Positions 1-7,693 of a DNA stretch of 41,639 nucleotides are shown here, one piece after another. Below the pieces are notes generated by a model. That model searched no databases, was not told where the DNA came from, and saw nothing but the letters and a program-made list of their open reading frames with translations. Numbering within the stretch: position 1 is the stretch's first letter; each line of letters opens with the position of its first letter. The position numbers and the translations under genes were made by a program. This DNA comes from Rickettsiales bacterium (GTDB lineage Bacteria > Pseudomonadota > Alphaproteobacteria > Rickettsiales > JABIRX01): assembly GCA_016778805.1 (NCBI GenBank), contig JADHOX010000006.1, positions 1 to 41,639 on the forward strand. Direction: 5' to 3'.

Positions 1-356
1 GCTCCTTTTTTCCACTCATAAATGAAGCCAATCGTCAAAACAAACAAAAACAACATCATTGAGAGATATCCAATAAAACCAATAGTTCCAAGTGTTAAAG
101 CCCAAGGAAAAAGAAAAGCTATTTCCAAATCAAATAAAACAAATAATATCCCAACAAGATAGAATCTAATATCAAACTTACTTCTTGCATCACCAGTAGG
201 CTCAAAACCACATTCATATGCTGATAACTTTTCTTTATCTGGCTTTTTAGGGGATATTACAAAAGGGAGAGTAACCATAGCCAATGCGATACCCGTCGCA
301 ATAATTACGAATATCAAAACTGAGGCATATGGTGCAAGAAATTCTATATTAAACAT
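1..356 (-). CDS. nuoA: NADH-quinone oxidoreductase subunit A (partial, 3' end outside window)
   Basis: Reading the minus strand from an ATG at 356-354 gives 118 codons that run off the left edge. The product is NuoA (ND3 homologue), a small membrane subunit of respiratory complex I in the cytoplasmic membrane. Visible features are three hydrophobic segments and the family-defining loop SAYECGFEP, followed by ARSKFDIRFYLVGILFVLFD. NuoA is usually about 120 residues, so only the last few are missing. It is normally the first gene of the nuo operon, so the rest of complex I probably lies to the left. There is no Shine-Dalgarno sequence before the ATG. Confidence 0.95.
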   Translation of the reverse strand, partial: MFNIEFLAPYASVLIFVIIATGIALAMVTLPFVISPKKPDKEKLSAYECGFEPTGDARSKFDIRFYLVGILFVLFDLEIAFLFPWALTLGTIGFIGYLSMMLFLFVLTIGFIYEWKKG

Positions 357-397
357 ATTTCAAATTTGTTTAAATTTTATAAATAAAACGGTTTTAT

Positions 398-423
398 GTT
401 CAAGTTTTTTCTTAAACTTGAAC
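398..423. repeat. Perfect inverted repeat between nuoA and bioF
   Basis: GTTCAAGTTT (398-407) pairs with AAACTTGAAC (414-423) across a 6-base loop. The repeat sits just after the bioF stop and upstream of nuoA, both read on the minus strand. A second short palindrome (ATAAAAC-G-GTTTTAT) lies at about 382-396. No T-run follows on either strand, so it is not a textbook intrinsic terminator. It could end the bioF transcript or act as an operator for nuoA; I cannot decide which. Confidence 0.4.
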
Positions 424-428
424 ACCCA

Positions 429-1574
429 CTAACCACCAAACTTCAAAGAAGCTAACTCAATATTTCTTATCAAGGCCTCTGCCAAATTAGCAAGAACAGA
501 CATTGAATGCTTTGTCGAAATACTTAACCTTAACCTTGGCGTTTCAGCTGTTGGCGGCCTAATCTTACCAACAAGAAAACCTTCTAAACAAAGCTCATTA
601 TAAATAAAATTTAATTTATCAATTGAACCTACTTCAACAATTACTATTGGCGAGCTAGTATGTGAATAAGAAATATTCTTACAAAAAAAACTTATCTTTT
701 CATGAAGATCTTTTTGATAACTTTGTTTTTTCAAAACTAACTTTTTCAAACTTTCTAAACCTGACATAACAACAAATTCAGGCAGCGCAGTTGAATAAAT
801 TAAAGAACGAGCAGCTGAAACAAGATAATCACAAATATTCTTTGATGAACAAATATAACCACCATAACTACCAACAGACTTTGATAAAGTGCCAAATATT
901 GTCAAATTATCTCTATCAAGTTTTGATAACTCATCTGAAATCAAAAAACCATGAGCATCATCAACTAACAAATGACAATTATATTTACTAGCAATATTAG
1001 AAATCTCTGACAATGGAGCAAAATCTCCATGCATTGAAAATAAACTTTCAGTTAATATAAAACATTTTGAGTATTTTGAACGCTTTTGAAGCATTATATC
1101 TTTAAGATGCCTAACATCATTATGTCGAAACCTTATTAGCTTTGCTCCTGATAAACTAATACCATCAATATGACAGGCATGAATATTTTTATCAGCTATA
1201 ACAACATCATCTTTACCGCAAAAAACTTTGTAGAAGCCCAAAGAAGCCAAATAACCCGAACCAAAAATCACCGACTTTTCTGTTTGATGAAGCATTGCAA
1301 GAGTATCCTCAAAATCTTTGTAAAAAAATGACGAGCCAGAAATCAAACGCGACCCTCCAGAGCCAATATTTGTAATCGAGCTCCTAATTTTTTCGACAAG
1401 CTCAGCATCATTTGCCATACCAAAATAATCATTGGACGTGAAATCATGAAGAGCTTTACCTTCAGAATCGTGCTTTACAAAACCGTCATTGCGATAATTA
1501 TGTATAACACGTAATAATTTTTGATTTTCTTTATATTTTAATTGTTGTATAGCATATTGCTCTAAATCAAACAC
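429..1574 (-). CDS. bioF: 8-amino-7-oxononanoate synthase (BioF-like, alpha-oxoamine synthase family)
   Basis: PLP-dependent enzyme condensing pimeloyl-ACP/CoA with L-alanine to 8-amino-7-oxononanoate, the first committed step of the biotin ring pathway. The 381-residue product has the family landmarks: [10 protein letters not shown] near the N-terminus, [19 protein letters not shown], and the PLP lysine in [15 protein letters not shown]. The start is GTG at 1574-1572; it fits the family N-terminus and no ATG is closer. The gene is head to head with bioB, with 9 bp between start codons. The same fold is used by KBL and HemA-type ALAS; the adjacent bioB favours BioF. There is no visible Shine-Dalgarno sequence. 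Confidence 0.88.
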   Translation of the reverse strand: MFDLEQYAIQQLKYKENQKLLRVIHNYRNDGFVKHDSEGKALHDFTSNDYFGMANDAELVEKIRSSITNIGSGGSRLISGSSFFYKDFEDTLAMLHQTEKSVIFGSGYLASLGFYKVFCGKDDVVIADKNIHACHIDGISLSGAKLIRFRHNDVRHLKDIMLQKRSKYSKCFILTESLFSMHGDFAPLSEISNIASKYNCHLLVDDAHGFLISDELSKLDRDNLTIFGTLSKSVGSYGGYICSSKNICDYLVSAARSLIYSTALPEFVVMSGLESLKKLVLKKQSYQKDLHEKISFFCKNISYSHTSSPIVIVEVGSIDKLNFIYNELCLEGFLVGKIRPPTAETPRLRLSISTKHSMSVLANLAEALIRNIELASLKFGG

Positions 1575-1583
1575 GAAGATAAA

Positions 1584-2510
1584 ATGTGGAATAAAAATAA
1601 AATATTAGAGCTTTACGAACTTCCATTTAATGACTTGATCAACAAAGCTCACACTACTTATAGAGAAAACTTTAATGTTAATCAAGTACAAGTATCAACA
1701 CTTCTAAGTATTAAAACTGGAGCATGCCCTGAAAATTGCAAATATTGCCCCCAATCAGCTCATTACAATACGGAAATCGAAAAACAACCTTTATTAGACA
1801 TCAACACAATTAAGGAATCAGCTAAAAAAGCTAAAGAAAAAGGTGCGTCAAGATTTTGTATGGGTGCGGCATGGAGGAACCTCCATGATCGTGACCTGCC
1901 ACAAATGTGCGAAGCTGTAAAAGAAGTAAAAAAACTTGGTTTAGAAACCTGTCTTACCCTTGGCATGATTTCAGACAAACAAGCTAAAGAACTTAAAAAA
2001 TCTGGGCTAGATTTTTATAATCACAATATTGATAGCTCAAAAGAATTTTACGAAAAAATTATAACTACAAGAAATTATCAAGATCGCCTTGATACCATTC
2101 AAAATGTTGCCAATGCTGACATTCATATTTGCTCAGGTGGAATTGTTGGAATGGGAGAATCAAGAGAAGACAGAGCTCAAATGATAGCAACACTTGCAAA
2201 CTTCAACCCTGCTCCTAAGAGCATACCAATAAACCTACTTGAAAAGGTTGAAGGCACACCACTAGAAAATGTCGAAGAATTTGATATATTCGAATTTATC
2301 AGAACAATTGCAGCTACTAGAATTGCTTCGCCAAAGTCATTTGTTAGACTTTCAGCAGGTAGAAAAAACCTCTCAAAAGAAGCTCAAGCTTTATGCTTCT
2401 TTGCTGGAGCCAACTCAATATTTTATGGGGAGACTCTTTTAACTCAGGATAATCCTTGCGAAGAAACTGATAAAGACTTGTTCAATAACCTTGGCTTAGA
2501 AGCAGTCTAA
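1584..2510 (+). CDS. bioB: Biotin synthase
   Basis: Radical-SAM enzyme inserting sulfur into dethiobiotin in the last step of biotin synthesis. The 308-residue product carries the CxxxCxxC cluster motif in [14 protein letters not shown] (about residues 46-59), then [13 protein letters not shown] and the conserved arginine region RLSAGRKN whose Arg ligates the [2Fe-2S] cluster. Length is typical of short BioB proteins. The start at ATG 1584 gives the expected N-terminus before ELPFNDLI. Its promoter must lie inside bioF. Its 3' end overlaps the stop codon of the small convergent ORF by 4 bases. bioA, bioC and bioD are not in the window. Confidence 0.97.
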   Translation: MWNKNKILELYELPFNDLINKAHTTYRENFNVNQVQVSTLLSIKTGACPENCKYCPQSAHYNTEIEKQPLLDINTIKESAKKAKEKGASRFCMGAAWRNLHDRDLPQMCEAVKEVKKLGLETCLTLGMISDKQAKELKKSGLDFYNHNIDSSKEFYEKIITTRNYQDRLDTIQNVANADIHICSGGIVGMGESREDRAQMIATLANFNPAPKSIPINLLEKVEGTPLENVEEFDIFEFIRTIAATRIASPKSFVRLSAGRKNLSKEAQALCFFAGANSIFYGETLLTQDNPCEETDKDLFNNLGLEAV

Positions 2511-2683
2511 TCTTCTGAGTCAGCCAAAAAACTATGAACATACTCTATTGAAGAGCTTGAACCAATAAAATCTTCAATAAATATCTTTCTTTCGAAATCA
2601 AAAGATAATCTATTGTTATTATTAGCTACTTTTTTTACATGAGTTTGGGATCTAACCTTATCTAAGATAATATTAGTTTTCAT
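2507..2683 (-). CDS. Small hypothetical protein (58 aa), unknown family
   Basis: I do not recognise this protein. The reason to call it is the start: on the minus strand AAAGGA sits 7 bases before the ATG at 2683-2681, one of the best ribosome-binding sites in a window where most genes have none. A GTG two codons upstream (2689) is less likely. The product is soluble-looking, with a basic, Asn-rich N-terminal half ([16 protein letters not shown]) and an acidic, Ser-rich C-terminal half ([10 protein letters not shown]) ending LADSED. No cysteine, signal peptide or membrane segment is seen. It converges on bioB with a 4-base overlap and lies downstream of glpK on the same strand (gap about 96 bp). 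Confidence 0.6.
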   Translation of the reverse strand: MKTNIILDKVRSQTHVKKVANNNNRLSFDFERKIFIEDFIGSSSSIEYVHSFLADSED

Positions 2684-2773
2684 TTGCACATCCTTTTTAG
2701 TTCGTAAAAAAAATAAACATAAAATTATAAAACTCTAGTATTTTTTTAAAAAAAACACGTTTTCTTCGAACCT

Positions 2774-2785
2774 CTCTAGCTAGAG
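2774..2785. repeat. 12-bp perfect palindrome overlapping the glpK stop codon
   Basis: CTCTAGCTAGAG at 2774-2785 is its own reverse complement and contains the TAG stop of glpK (2782-2780 on the minus strand). It has no loop and no following T-run, so it is a poor terminator. It may be chance. Confidence 0.3.
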
Positions 2786-4264
2786 TTTATCAACTGAATA
2801 ATTTATAGAACTCTCTATAGCCAAAGACCACCCTCTCAACAAAGACTCTCGCTGAGCAGGACTAATATCTTTAGCTTGAAAAAAAGAGCTGCCTTGCTTC
2901 AATTGCTTAACATCAGAAAAACTCTCATAAAAACCCAACTTTATCCCCGCTAAATAAGCTGCACCAACTGATGTTAACTCACAATTATCCGATTTTAATA
3001 TATCAATATCCAAAATATCACTCAAAAACTGATTGAACCAAGAAGAATTAACCACTCCACCATCAACACTTAAACTTTTAATATCAGCATCACCTTGTTT
3101 AATAACTCTAAACAAATCATTGAGCTGATAAACAATAGATTCATATACCGAACGAACTAAATGGGCCTTAGTAGTGCTATTTGTCATACCTACAAAAACC
3201 GCTCTGGCACAACTCTGCCAATATGGCGCCCCAAGACCAGATAAAGCAGGAACACAAAACACCCCATCATTATCACCAACACTATTAATCAACTTCTCTG
3301 CTTCATCAAAATCACTAAACAACTCCAAATTATCTTTTACCCAATTAAGTGCTGAACCTGCGTAAAATATTGATCCTTCAAGCGCATATGTAGGATTACC
3401 ATTAATATTATAAAGAATTGTCGTCAGTAAAGACTCATCAAATAACTGAAAATTTTCACCAATATTCATCATCAAAAAACAACCCGTTCCAAAAGTTGCT
3501 TTGGCAGATTTTCTATCAAAACATTTATGGCCAACAGCTGCAGATTGCTGATCTCCAATCATAACATCAATAGGAATCTCAACATCAAAAAAGCTTTTAT
3601 CAACAACCCCAAAATCAGATATTGTTGGACAAACCTCAGGCAATATAGAATGACTAATGCCAAATATATCTAATAGCCTTTTATCATAGCTTAAAGATTT
3701 GATATTATACAATAATGTTCTCGAAGCATTTGTAGAATCAGTTTTATGAACTAGACCATTTGTTAACTTAAATAACAAAAAACTATCAATAGTTCCACAA
3801 GCATAATCTTCATAGGCTTTACCATTTAAAACATTGTCAAAAATCCACTTTATTTTACTCGCAGAAAAATAAGGACTTAAAACCAGACCCGTGGAACTTC
3901 TTATATAACTAATATCATCTTCTGAAACCTTAGAACATATTTCAGCGGTTCTAGAATCTTGCCAGCTGATGGCATTATAAACAGGCTTTTGGGTCTTTCT
4001 ATGCCAAACAACAGAAGTTTCTCGCTGATTAGTTATTGCACATGAAACAATTTTAAAACCAGAGTTATTTGCAAACGCTATTGCCTTTGCAACACAATGT
4101 AATACAGAGCTCCATATTTCATCAGGATCTTGCTCAACAAAACCTGACTGAGAAGATATTATTTTTAAAGCTTTTTGTTCTGTAAAAATTAGAACACCTT
4201 TACTGTCAACTAAATGCGCCCTTGTGCTTGATGTGCCTTGATCTATAACAAGAATATATTTCAT
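2780..4264 (-). CDS. glpK: Glycerol kinase
   Basis: FGGY-family kinase phosphorylating glycerol to glycerol-3-phosphate in the cytoplasm with ATP. The 494-residue protein (E. coli about 502) shows the N-terminal phosphate motif IDQGTSSTRAHL, the glycerol-binding stretch TNQRETSVVWHRKT plus AISWQDSRT, the second phosphate motif GDQQSAAVGHKCF and ATFGTGCF, and the C-terminal FGGY signature region SLSVDGGVVNSSWF. It starts at ATG 4264. Neither glpF (uptake) nor glpD (oxidation) is nearby, so it may serve mainly to feed phospholipid synthesis from host or environmental glycerol. It reads in the same direction as the two VOC genes upstream, with a 72-bp gap. Confidence 0.96.
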   Translation of the reverse strand: MKYILVIDQGTSSTRAHLVDSKGVLIFTEQKALKIISSQSGFVEQDPDEIWSSVLHCVAKAIAFANNSGFKIVSCAITNQRETSVVWHRKTQKPVYNAISWQDSRTAEICSKVSEDDISYIRSSTGLVLSPYFSASKIKWIFDNVLNGKAYEDYACGTIDSFLLFKLTNGLVHKTDSTNASRTLLYNIKSLSYDKRLLDIFGISHSILPEVCPTISDFGVVDKSFFDVEIPIDVMIGDQQSAAVGHKCFDRKSAKATFGTGCFLMMNIGENFQLFDESLLTTILYNINGNPTYALEGSIFYAGSALNWVKDNLELFSDFDEAEKLINSVGDNDGVFCVPALSGLGAPYWQSCARAVFVGMTNSTTKAHLVRSVYESIVYQLNDLFRVIKQGDADIKSLSVDGGVVNSSWFNQFLSDILDIDILKSDNCELTSVGAAYLAGIKLGFYESFSDVKQLKQGSSFFQAKDISPAQRESLLRGWSLAIESSINYSVDKL

Positions 4265-4336
4265 AAAACTAGAGTTTTTGTTAAGTAAACTTACATTAAA
4301 AACTTAGTAAATTTAAAAGAAAGAGATAAAACAGAA

Positions 4337-4786
4337 TTATTTTCTGTTCATGATAGTTTTCAACTTATCGAATGATTCAAATAATTGTGAAAACCTTTTA
4401 AAAGATTTGAATTCAATGGCATTATATGAAGGATCATAAAAATACATTGTTGCTTGCTCACCAACCTGACCCTTAAAACGAACATGAGGCTTACTAATAA
4501 ACGCAATATTCTTTTCTTCCAACCTGTCACGTAAGTCATGCCAATTATCCCAACTTAATACAATACCAAAATGCCTTACCGGCAAAGGGATATTATCAAC
4601 AACATTAGAAGCTACTTTCTTTGTTTCATCAGGACTTAAGTGAGCAGTTAATTGATGACCAAAAAAATTAAAATCACACCAAATATCCGAAGACCTTCCA
4701 ACTTTAGAGCCCAAAACTTCAGTATAAAACTTTTTCGTCTCTTCTAAATCATTAACAGGTATAGCAAGATGAAATGGCATTAACAT
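4337..4786 (-). CDS. VOC-superfamily (glyoxalase/dioxygenase-like) protein, copy 2
   Basis: A vicinal-oxygen-chelate fold protein of 149 residues. It begins MPFHLAIPVNDLEETKKFY, the usual first beta-alpha unit of glyoxalase/bleomycin-resistance proteins, and has the downstream motifs FFGHQLTAHL, PVRHFGIVL and an acidic residue in YNAIEFKSF. H (PFHL), H (VRHFG) and E (IEFKSF) are candidate metal ligands by analogy with the family. The ATG at 4786 gives MLMPF; the internal ATG at 4780 aligns better with the paralogue upstream and is the likelier start. The substrate is unknown. It is a tandem paralogue of the gene at 4821-5264, 34 bp away, and probably cotranscribed with it. Confidence 0.88.
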   Translation of the reverse strand: MLMPFHLAIPVNDLEETKKFYTEVLGSKVGRSSDIWCDFNFFGHQLTAHLSPDETKKVASNVVDNIPLPVRHFGIVLSWDNWHDLRDRLEEKNIAFISKPHVRFKGQVGEQATMYFYDPSYNAIEFKSFKRFSQLFESFDKLKTIMNRK

Positions 4787-4820
4787 GTCTAAAAATCAAA
4801 AATTAAATCAATAAAACAAA

Positions 4821-5264
4821 TCAAGATGCTTCTGAAGCTTGCCCTTTTTCATTTTTAACAAACAAATTAGCACTATCTTTAAAAGCCTTAAGTTCCAAAA
4901 CATTATTTGATGGATCAAGAAAAAACATAGATGCTTGCTCGCCTGGCTTATCTTTGAAGCGTATATGAGGCTTGACGACAAAAGTAACATCCCTTAAAAG
5001 CAACCGATCTTTTATTTCATGCCAAATATCCCAATCTAACACAAGACCAAAATGCCTTACCGGTATATTGTGACCATCAACATTATTAGACCTAAAATCA
5101 TCTTGCGGCAATTCGGCCAAATGAATTGTTAACTGATGACCAAAAAAATCAAAATCAGCCCAACGAACACCGGTTCGTCCTATTTTACAATCAAATACGC
5201 TTGAATAAAAATCTTTAGCTATATCTAAATCTGATACTGGAATCGATAAATGAAAAGGGTACAT
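4821..5264 (-). CDS. VOC-superfamily (glyoxalase/dioxygenase-like) protein, copy 1
   Basis: A 147-residue VOC protein starting MYPFHLSIPVSDLDIAKDFY. It shares with its downstream paralogue the blocks DFFGHQLTIHL, PVRHFGLVLDW, VKPHIRFK, PGEQASMFF and DPSNNVLELKAF, so the pair arose by duplication. Candidate metal ligands are the His in PFHL, the His in VRHFG and the Glu in LELKAF. Family members act as glyoxalases, ring-cleaving dioxygenases or resistance proteins, and the sequence does not tell which. It is divergent from a LysR-type regulator across a 220-bp intergenic region, the classical arrangement in which the regulator controls its neighbour. Confidence 0.9.
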   Translation of the reverse strand: MYPFHLSIPVSDLDIAKDFYSSVFDCKIGRTGVRWADFDFFGHQLTIHLAELPQDDFRSNNVDGHNIPVRHFGLVLDWDIWHEIKDRLLLRDVTFVVKPHIRFKDKPGEQASMFFLDPSNNVLELKAFKDSANLFVKNEKGQASEAS

Positions 5265-5293
5265 TTTAAGTAAAAATTATTTATTTAGAGAAG

Positions 5294-5322
5294 AACATAG
5301 AAGGGAATAACTCTAGACACAA
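5294..5322 (-). promoter_or_regulatory. Possible sigma-70 promoter for the VOC pair
   Basis: On the minus strand TTGTGT (5322-5317) is followed after 17 bases by TATGTT (5299-5294), each matching the consensus at four of six positions. It lies about 30 bases upstream of the copy 1 start. AT-rich sequence gives many such matches, so this is tentative. Confidence 0.3.
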
Positions 5323-5399
5323 GCTAATTTTTAAAAAAACAAAACAAAAAAATCAAGTAAATTTATAGTCATGATACCCTATCAGCACAAACAAATATA

Positions 5400-5442
5400 T
5401 TGACATAGAACCAATTATAGTCTGAATAATTACTATTAATTG
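5400..5442 (+). promoter_or_regulatory. Possible LysR-gene promoter and regulator-binding palindrome
   Basis: A perfect TTGACA lies at 5400-5405 with AT-rich -10 candidates around 5423-5430 (TGAATAAT). Immediately after is an inverted repeat, AATTA-CTAT-TAATT (about 5428-5441), resembling the short AT dyads bound by LysR-type proteins (T-N11-A). Its position between the regulator and the VOC genes suits an autoregulatory/operator site. This is inferred from spacing only. Confidence 0.35.
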
Positions 5443-5484
5443 TCAGTTTAAAAGTAAAAAACAAAATTGACCATATTTAGAATT

Positions 5485-6408
5485 ATGACAAAAAATATTG
5501 CGCCATTAACTTTATCCTTATTGAAACATATTTATATTTTTCATGTTTGCGCGAAAAATCTAAATTTCACCAAAGCTGCAAATGAGTTATTTCTGACTCA
5601 AAGCGCTATTAGCAAATCAATTAAAAAACTAGAAACCAATCTTAAAATAGAACTGTTTATTAGAAATCAAAACTACATTATTTTATCGAAAAATGGCGAG
5701 AACCTTTTTAACAACACTAAACACTTATTTCAAGAAGTTGAAAATAACCTAAAATTACTTAATAACAAAAATGACGGCTCAGACGAAATAACGTTTAGCA
5801 CAGTTCCGTCATGCCCAAATTTCTGGCTCAATGAAATTATATCGGAATTTTCCCAAACCCACAAAAGAACTAAGATTAAAGTCAATATTTTCAACGGTAA
5901 CTTTGACGCTTCAAATGTTGACAACGAAATAACAATATGCTGTCTAAAAGACCCTTCAGAACTCAACAAACATTACAAATACATCAAACTTTTTGATGAA
6001 GATTTAGTTCCTATATGCAGACCTTCATTAAAAAAGAAATTTTCTTCAACCAATGAACTTCTTAAACAAGCCGAAATTATTTCACATTCATCTCGTGAAA
6101 ACTTTTGGCACAACATTCTTAGTGAACATAATTTATCATTAGATGAAACCAAAAACAACTTTGAATTAGAACATTACTACATGATTATAGATACAGTAAA
6201 ATATAATGATTTCATTGGTTTAGCGCCGAAGCAGTACATCAAAAACCTTCTTAAAAGTAACATTCTGACAATTGCTTTTGACACTAATTTTAAAAGCCCA
6301 TATAGCTTTTATCTTTGTACCAACAAAAACACTTTAAACAGCTCAAATTTAAGATTCATTGACTGGTATCAAAACAAATATTCTAAACAAAAGGAAAAAG
6401 TCGCATAA
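5485..6408 (+). CDS. LysR-type transcriptional regulator (GcvA-like N-terminus)
   Basis: A DNA-binding regulator of about 307 residues. The N-terminal winged HTH is clear: HVCAKNLNFTKAANELFLTQ, then SAISKSIKKLETNLKIELFIR, followed by the linker helix and a periplasmic-binding-protein-like effector domain (from about residue 90, FSTVPSCPNFWLNEI onward). I chose the ATG at 5485 over an in-frame TTG at 5467 because the HTH then begins at the usual distance. The HTH resembles the GcvA/AmpR subgroup, but a link to the gcv genes 8 kb away is only a guess. The divergent VOC genes are the more likely target. It converges on prfB with 5 bp between stops. Confidence 0.9.
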   Translation: MTKNIAPLTLSLLKHIYIFHVCAKNLNFTKAANELFLTQSAISKSIKKLETNLKIELFIRNQNYIILSKNGENLFNNTKHLFQEVENNLKLLNNKNDGSDEITFSTVPSCPNFWLNEIISEFSQTHKRTKIKVNIFNGNFDASNVDNEITICCLKDPSELNKHYKYIKLFDEDLVPICRPSLKKKFSSTNELLKQAEIISHSSRENFWHNILSEHNLSLDETKNNFELEHYYMIIDTVKYNDFIGLAPKQYIKNLLKSNILTIAFDTNFKSPYSFYLCTNKNTLNSSNLRFIDWYQNKYSKQKEKVA

Positions 6409-6413
6409 TAGTA

Positions 6414-7506
6414 TTACTTCATAGAAAGTACTGATTTAATAATCTCTTCAATATCCCCATCTAAAACAGAATTTACATTTGATGTCGCAAAACCTGAACG
6501 CAAATCTTTCACCTGCTGATAAGGTTGTAAAACATAGGATCTAATCTGATTACCCCAACTATTATCTGTTTTTTCAGCATTTTGTTTGTCTATTGAATCC
6601 TGCTGTTTTTTTAGCTCCAACTCATATAATCTCGACTTTAACATCTTCATTGCCTCATCCCTATTTCTATGCTGAGACCTTGAATTTTGACATTGAACAA
6701 CAATATTAGTTGGCAAATGAGTAATCCTAATGGCTGAGTCGGTTTTATTAATGTGCTGACCTCCAGCTCCAGAAGCTCTATAAGTATCAACACGCAAATC
6801 TTTTTGCTCGATATTAATACTAATTGAATCATCAACTTCAGGATATACCCAAATACTTGCAAAACTAGTCATTCTTTTACCGGCAGAATTAAAAGGAGAA
6901 ATTCTTACCAACCTATGAACTCCTGACTCAGCCTTTAACCAACCATAACTATTAATTCCAGAAACTTTCATTGTTAAAGATTTTAAACCTGCTTCATCTC
7001 CTTTTTGCTCATCTAGAACTTCAATAGAGAAATTCTCAATCTCGCAATATCTATAATACATTCTAGCAAGCATTTCAGCCCAATCATGAGACTCAGTTCC
7101 TCCAGCACCAGGGTGTATCTCAAGAAAACAATTTAATTTATCTTCAGGCTTACTAAACAAAGCTGAGAACTTAGCTTTATCAATAGCTACAAAAAGATTA
7201 TTCAACTCTTTGATTGTTTCTCCCAACAATTCATCATCACCCTCATCTTCCGACATTGAAAGGAACTCTTTAGACTCAGCAAACTTTTCTCTAAATCCTT
7301 CGATAAGTTTAAGCTGCGACTCTATTCTAGATTTTTCCTGTAAAACTTTTTGTGCTTTATCATGATCACTCCAAAGCTCCGGATCATCAGCTTTAATTGA
7401 AATTTTCTCCAACTCAGTTTTCAACTTATCTTTGTCAAAGAAACCTCCCGAGCAAATCAAGTGATTTCTCAATATTAGATATTAAATTTTTAATGTCAGA
7501 TTCCAT
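6414..7506 (-). CDS. prfB: Peptide chain release factor 2, expressed by programmed +1 frameshift
   Basis: RF2 recognises UAA/UGA stop codons and triggers peptide release on the ribosome. The gene is in two frames: ATG at 7506 opens 23 codons ending at an in-frame TGA (7437-7435), and the remaining 340 residues lie in the +1 frame, giving about 363 residues (E. coli 365). The junction is the canonical CTT-TGA-C slip site. The body has the SPF anticodon-like tripeptide in RISPFNSAG and the catalytic GGQ in GAGGQHINK. An ORF call starting at 7472 in the second frame would miss the true N-terminus. No lysS gene follows; the neighbour is the convergent LysR gene. Confidence 0.96.
7434..7449 (-). 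promoter_or_regulatory. RF2 programmed +1 frameshift signal
   Basis: Read on the minus strand, a Shine-Dalgarno-like GGGAGG (7449-7444) is separated by three bases (TTT) from the shift codon CTT (7440-7438), which is followed by TGA and C. Spacing and elements match the known E. coli prfB autoregulatory site. Low RF2 favours slippage past the UGA, so RF2 controls its own synthesis. Confidence 0.93.
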
Positions 7507-7570
7507 ACCAAAACAACCTTAAAAACAAATTAATGATTTAAATTGAATAAAATGTCAGAAAAAGTAATAA

Positions 7571-7598
7571 TTGCAATTTATTCTAGTCAATGTATATG
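7571..7598 (+). promoter_or_regulatory. Probable promoter of tRNA-Pro
   Basis: TTGCAA (7571-7576), a 16-base spacer and TATATG (7593-7598, preceded by TG) lie 14 bases before the tRNA 5' end. The spacing allows a very short leader, as is common for single tRNA genes. The match to consensus is moderate. Confidence 0.4.
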
Positions 7599-7612
7599 AT
7601 TTTTGAAAAAAA

Positions 7613-7689
7613 CGGGGCATAGCGCAGTCCGGTAGCGCACCTGGTTTGGGACCAGGTGGTCGGGAGTTCAAATCTCTCTGCCCCGACCA
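7613..7689 (+). tRNA. tRNA-Pro (anticodon UGG)
   Basis: A 77-base cloverleaf. The acceptor strand CGGGGCA pairs with TGCCCCG, the D-arm contains GCGCAGTCCGGTAGCGC, the anticodon stem CCTGG/CCAGG encloses loop TTTGGGA with anticodon TGG at 7647-7649, and the T-arm is GGGAGTTCAAATCTCTC. The CCA end is encoded (7687-7689). It begins with C1, as bacterial tRNA-Pro does. A run of six T follows immediately (7690-7695) and may end transcription. UGG can read all four proline codons by wobble. Confidence 0.98.
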
Positions 7690-7693
7690 TTTT

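Noticed and set aside
791-991. 66-residue plus-strand ORF rich in Asn, Lys and His
   Set aside because: It lies wholly inside bioF on the opposite strand and has the composition expected of antisense to AT-rich coding DNA; no start signal was seen.
4330-4348. AACAGAA/TTCTGTT hairpin at the end of the VOC genes as terminator
   Set aside because: The stem overlaps the stop codon and coding end of copy 2 and has no T-run; a 7-bp AT-rich stem is common by chance here.
6414-7472. prfB as a pseudogene or sequencing error because of the internal TGA and frame change
   Set aside because: The junction has the exact conserved RF2 slip site with an SD-like element at correct spacing, so the frameshift is programmed.
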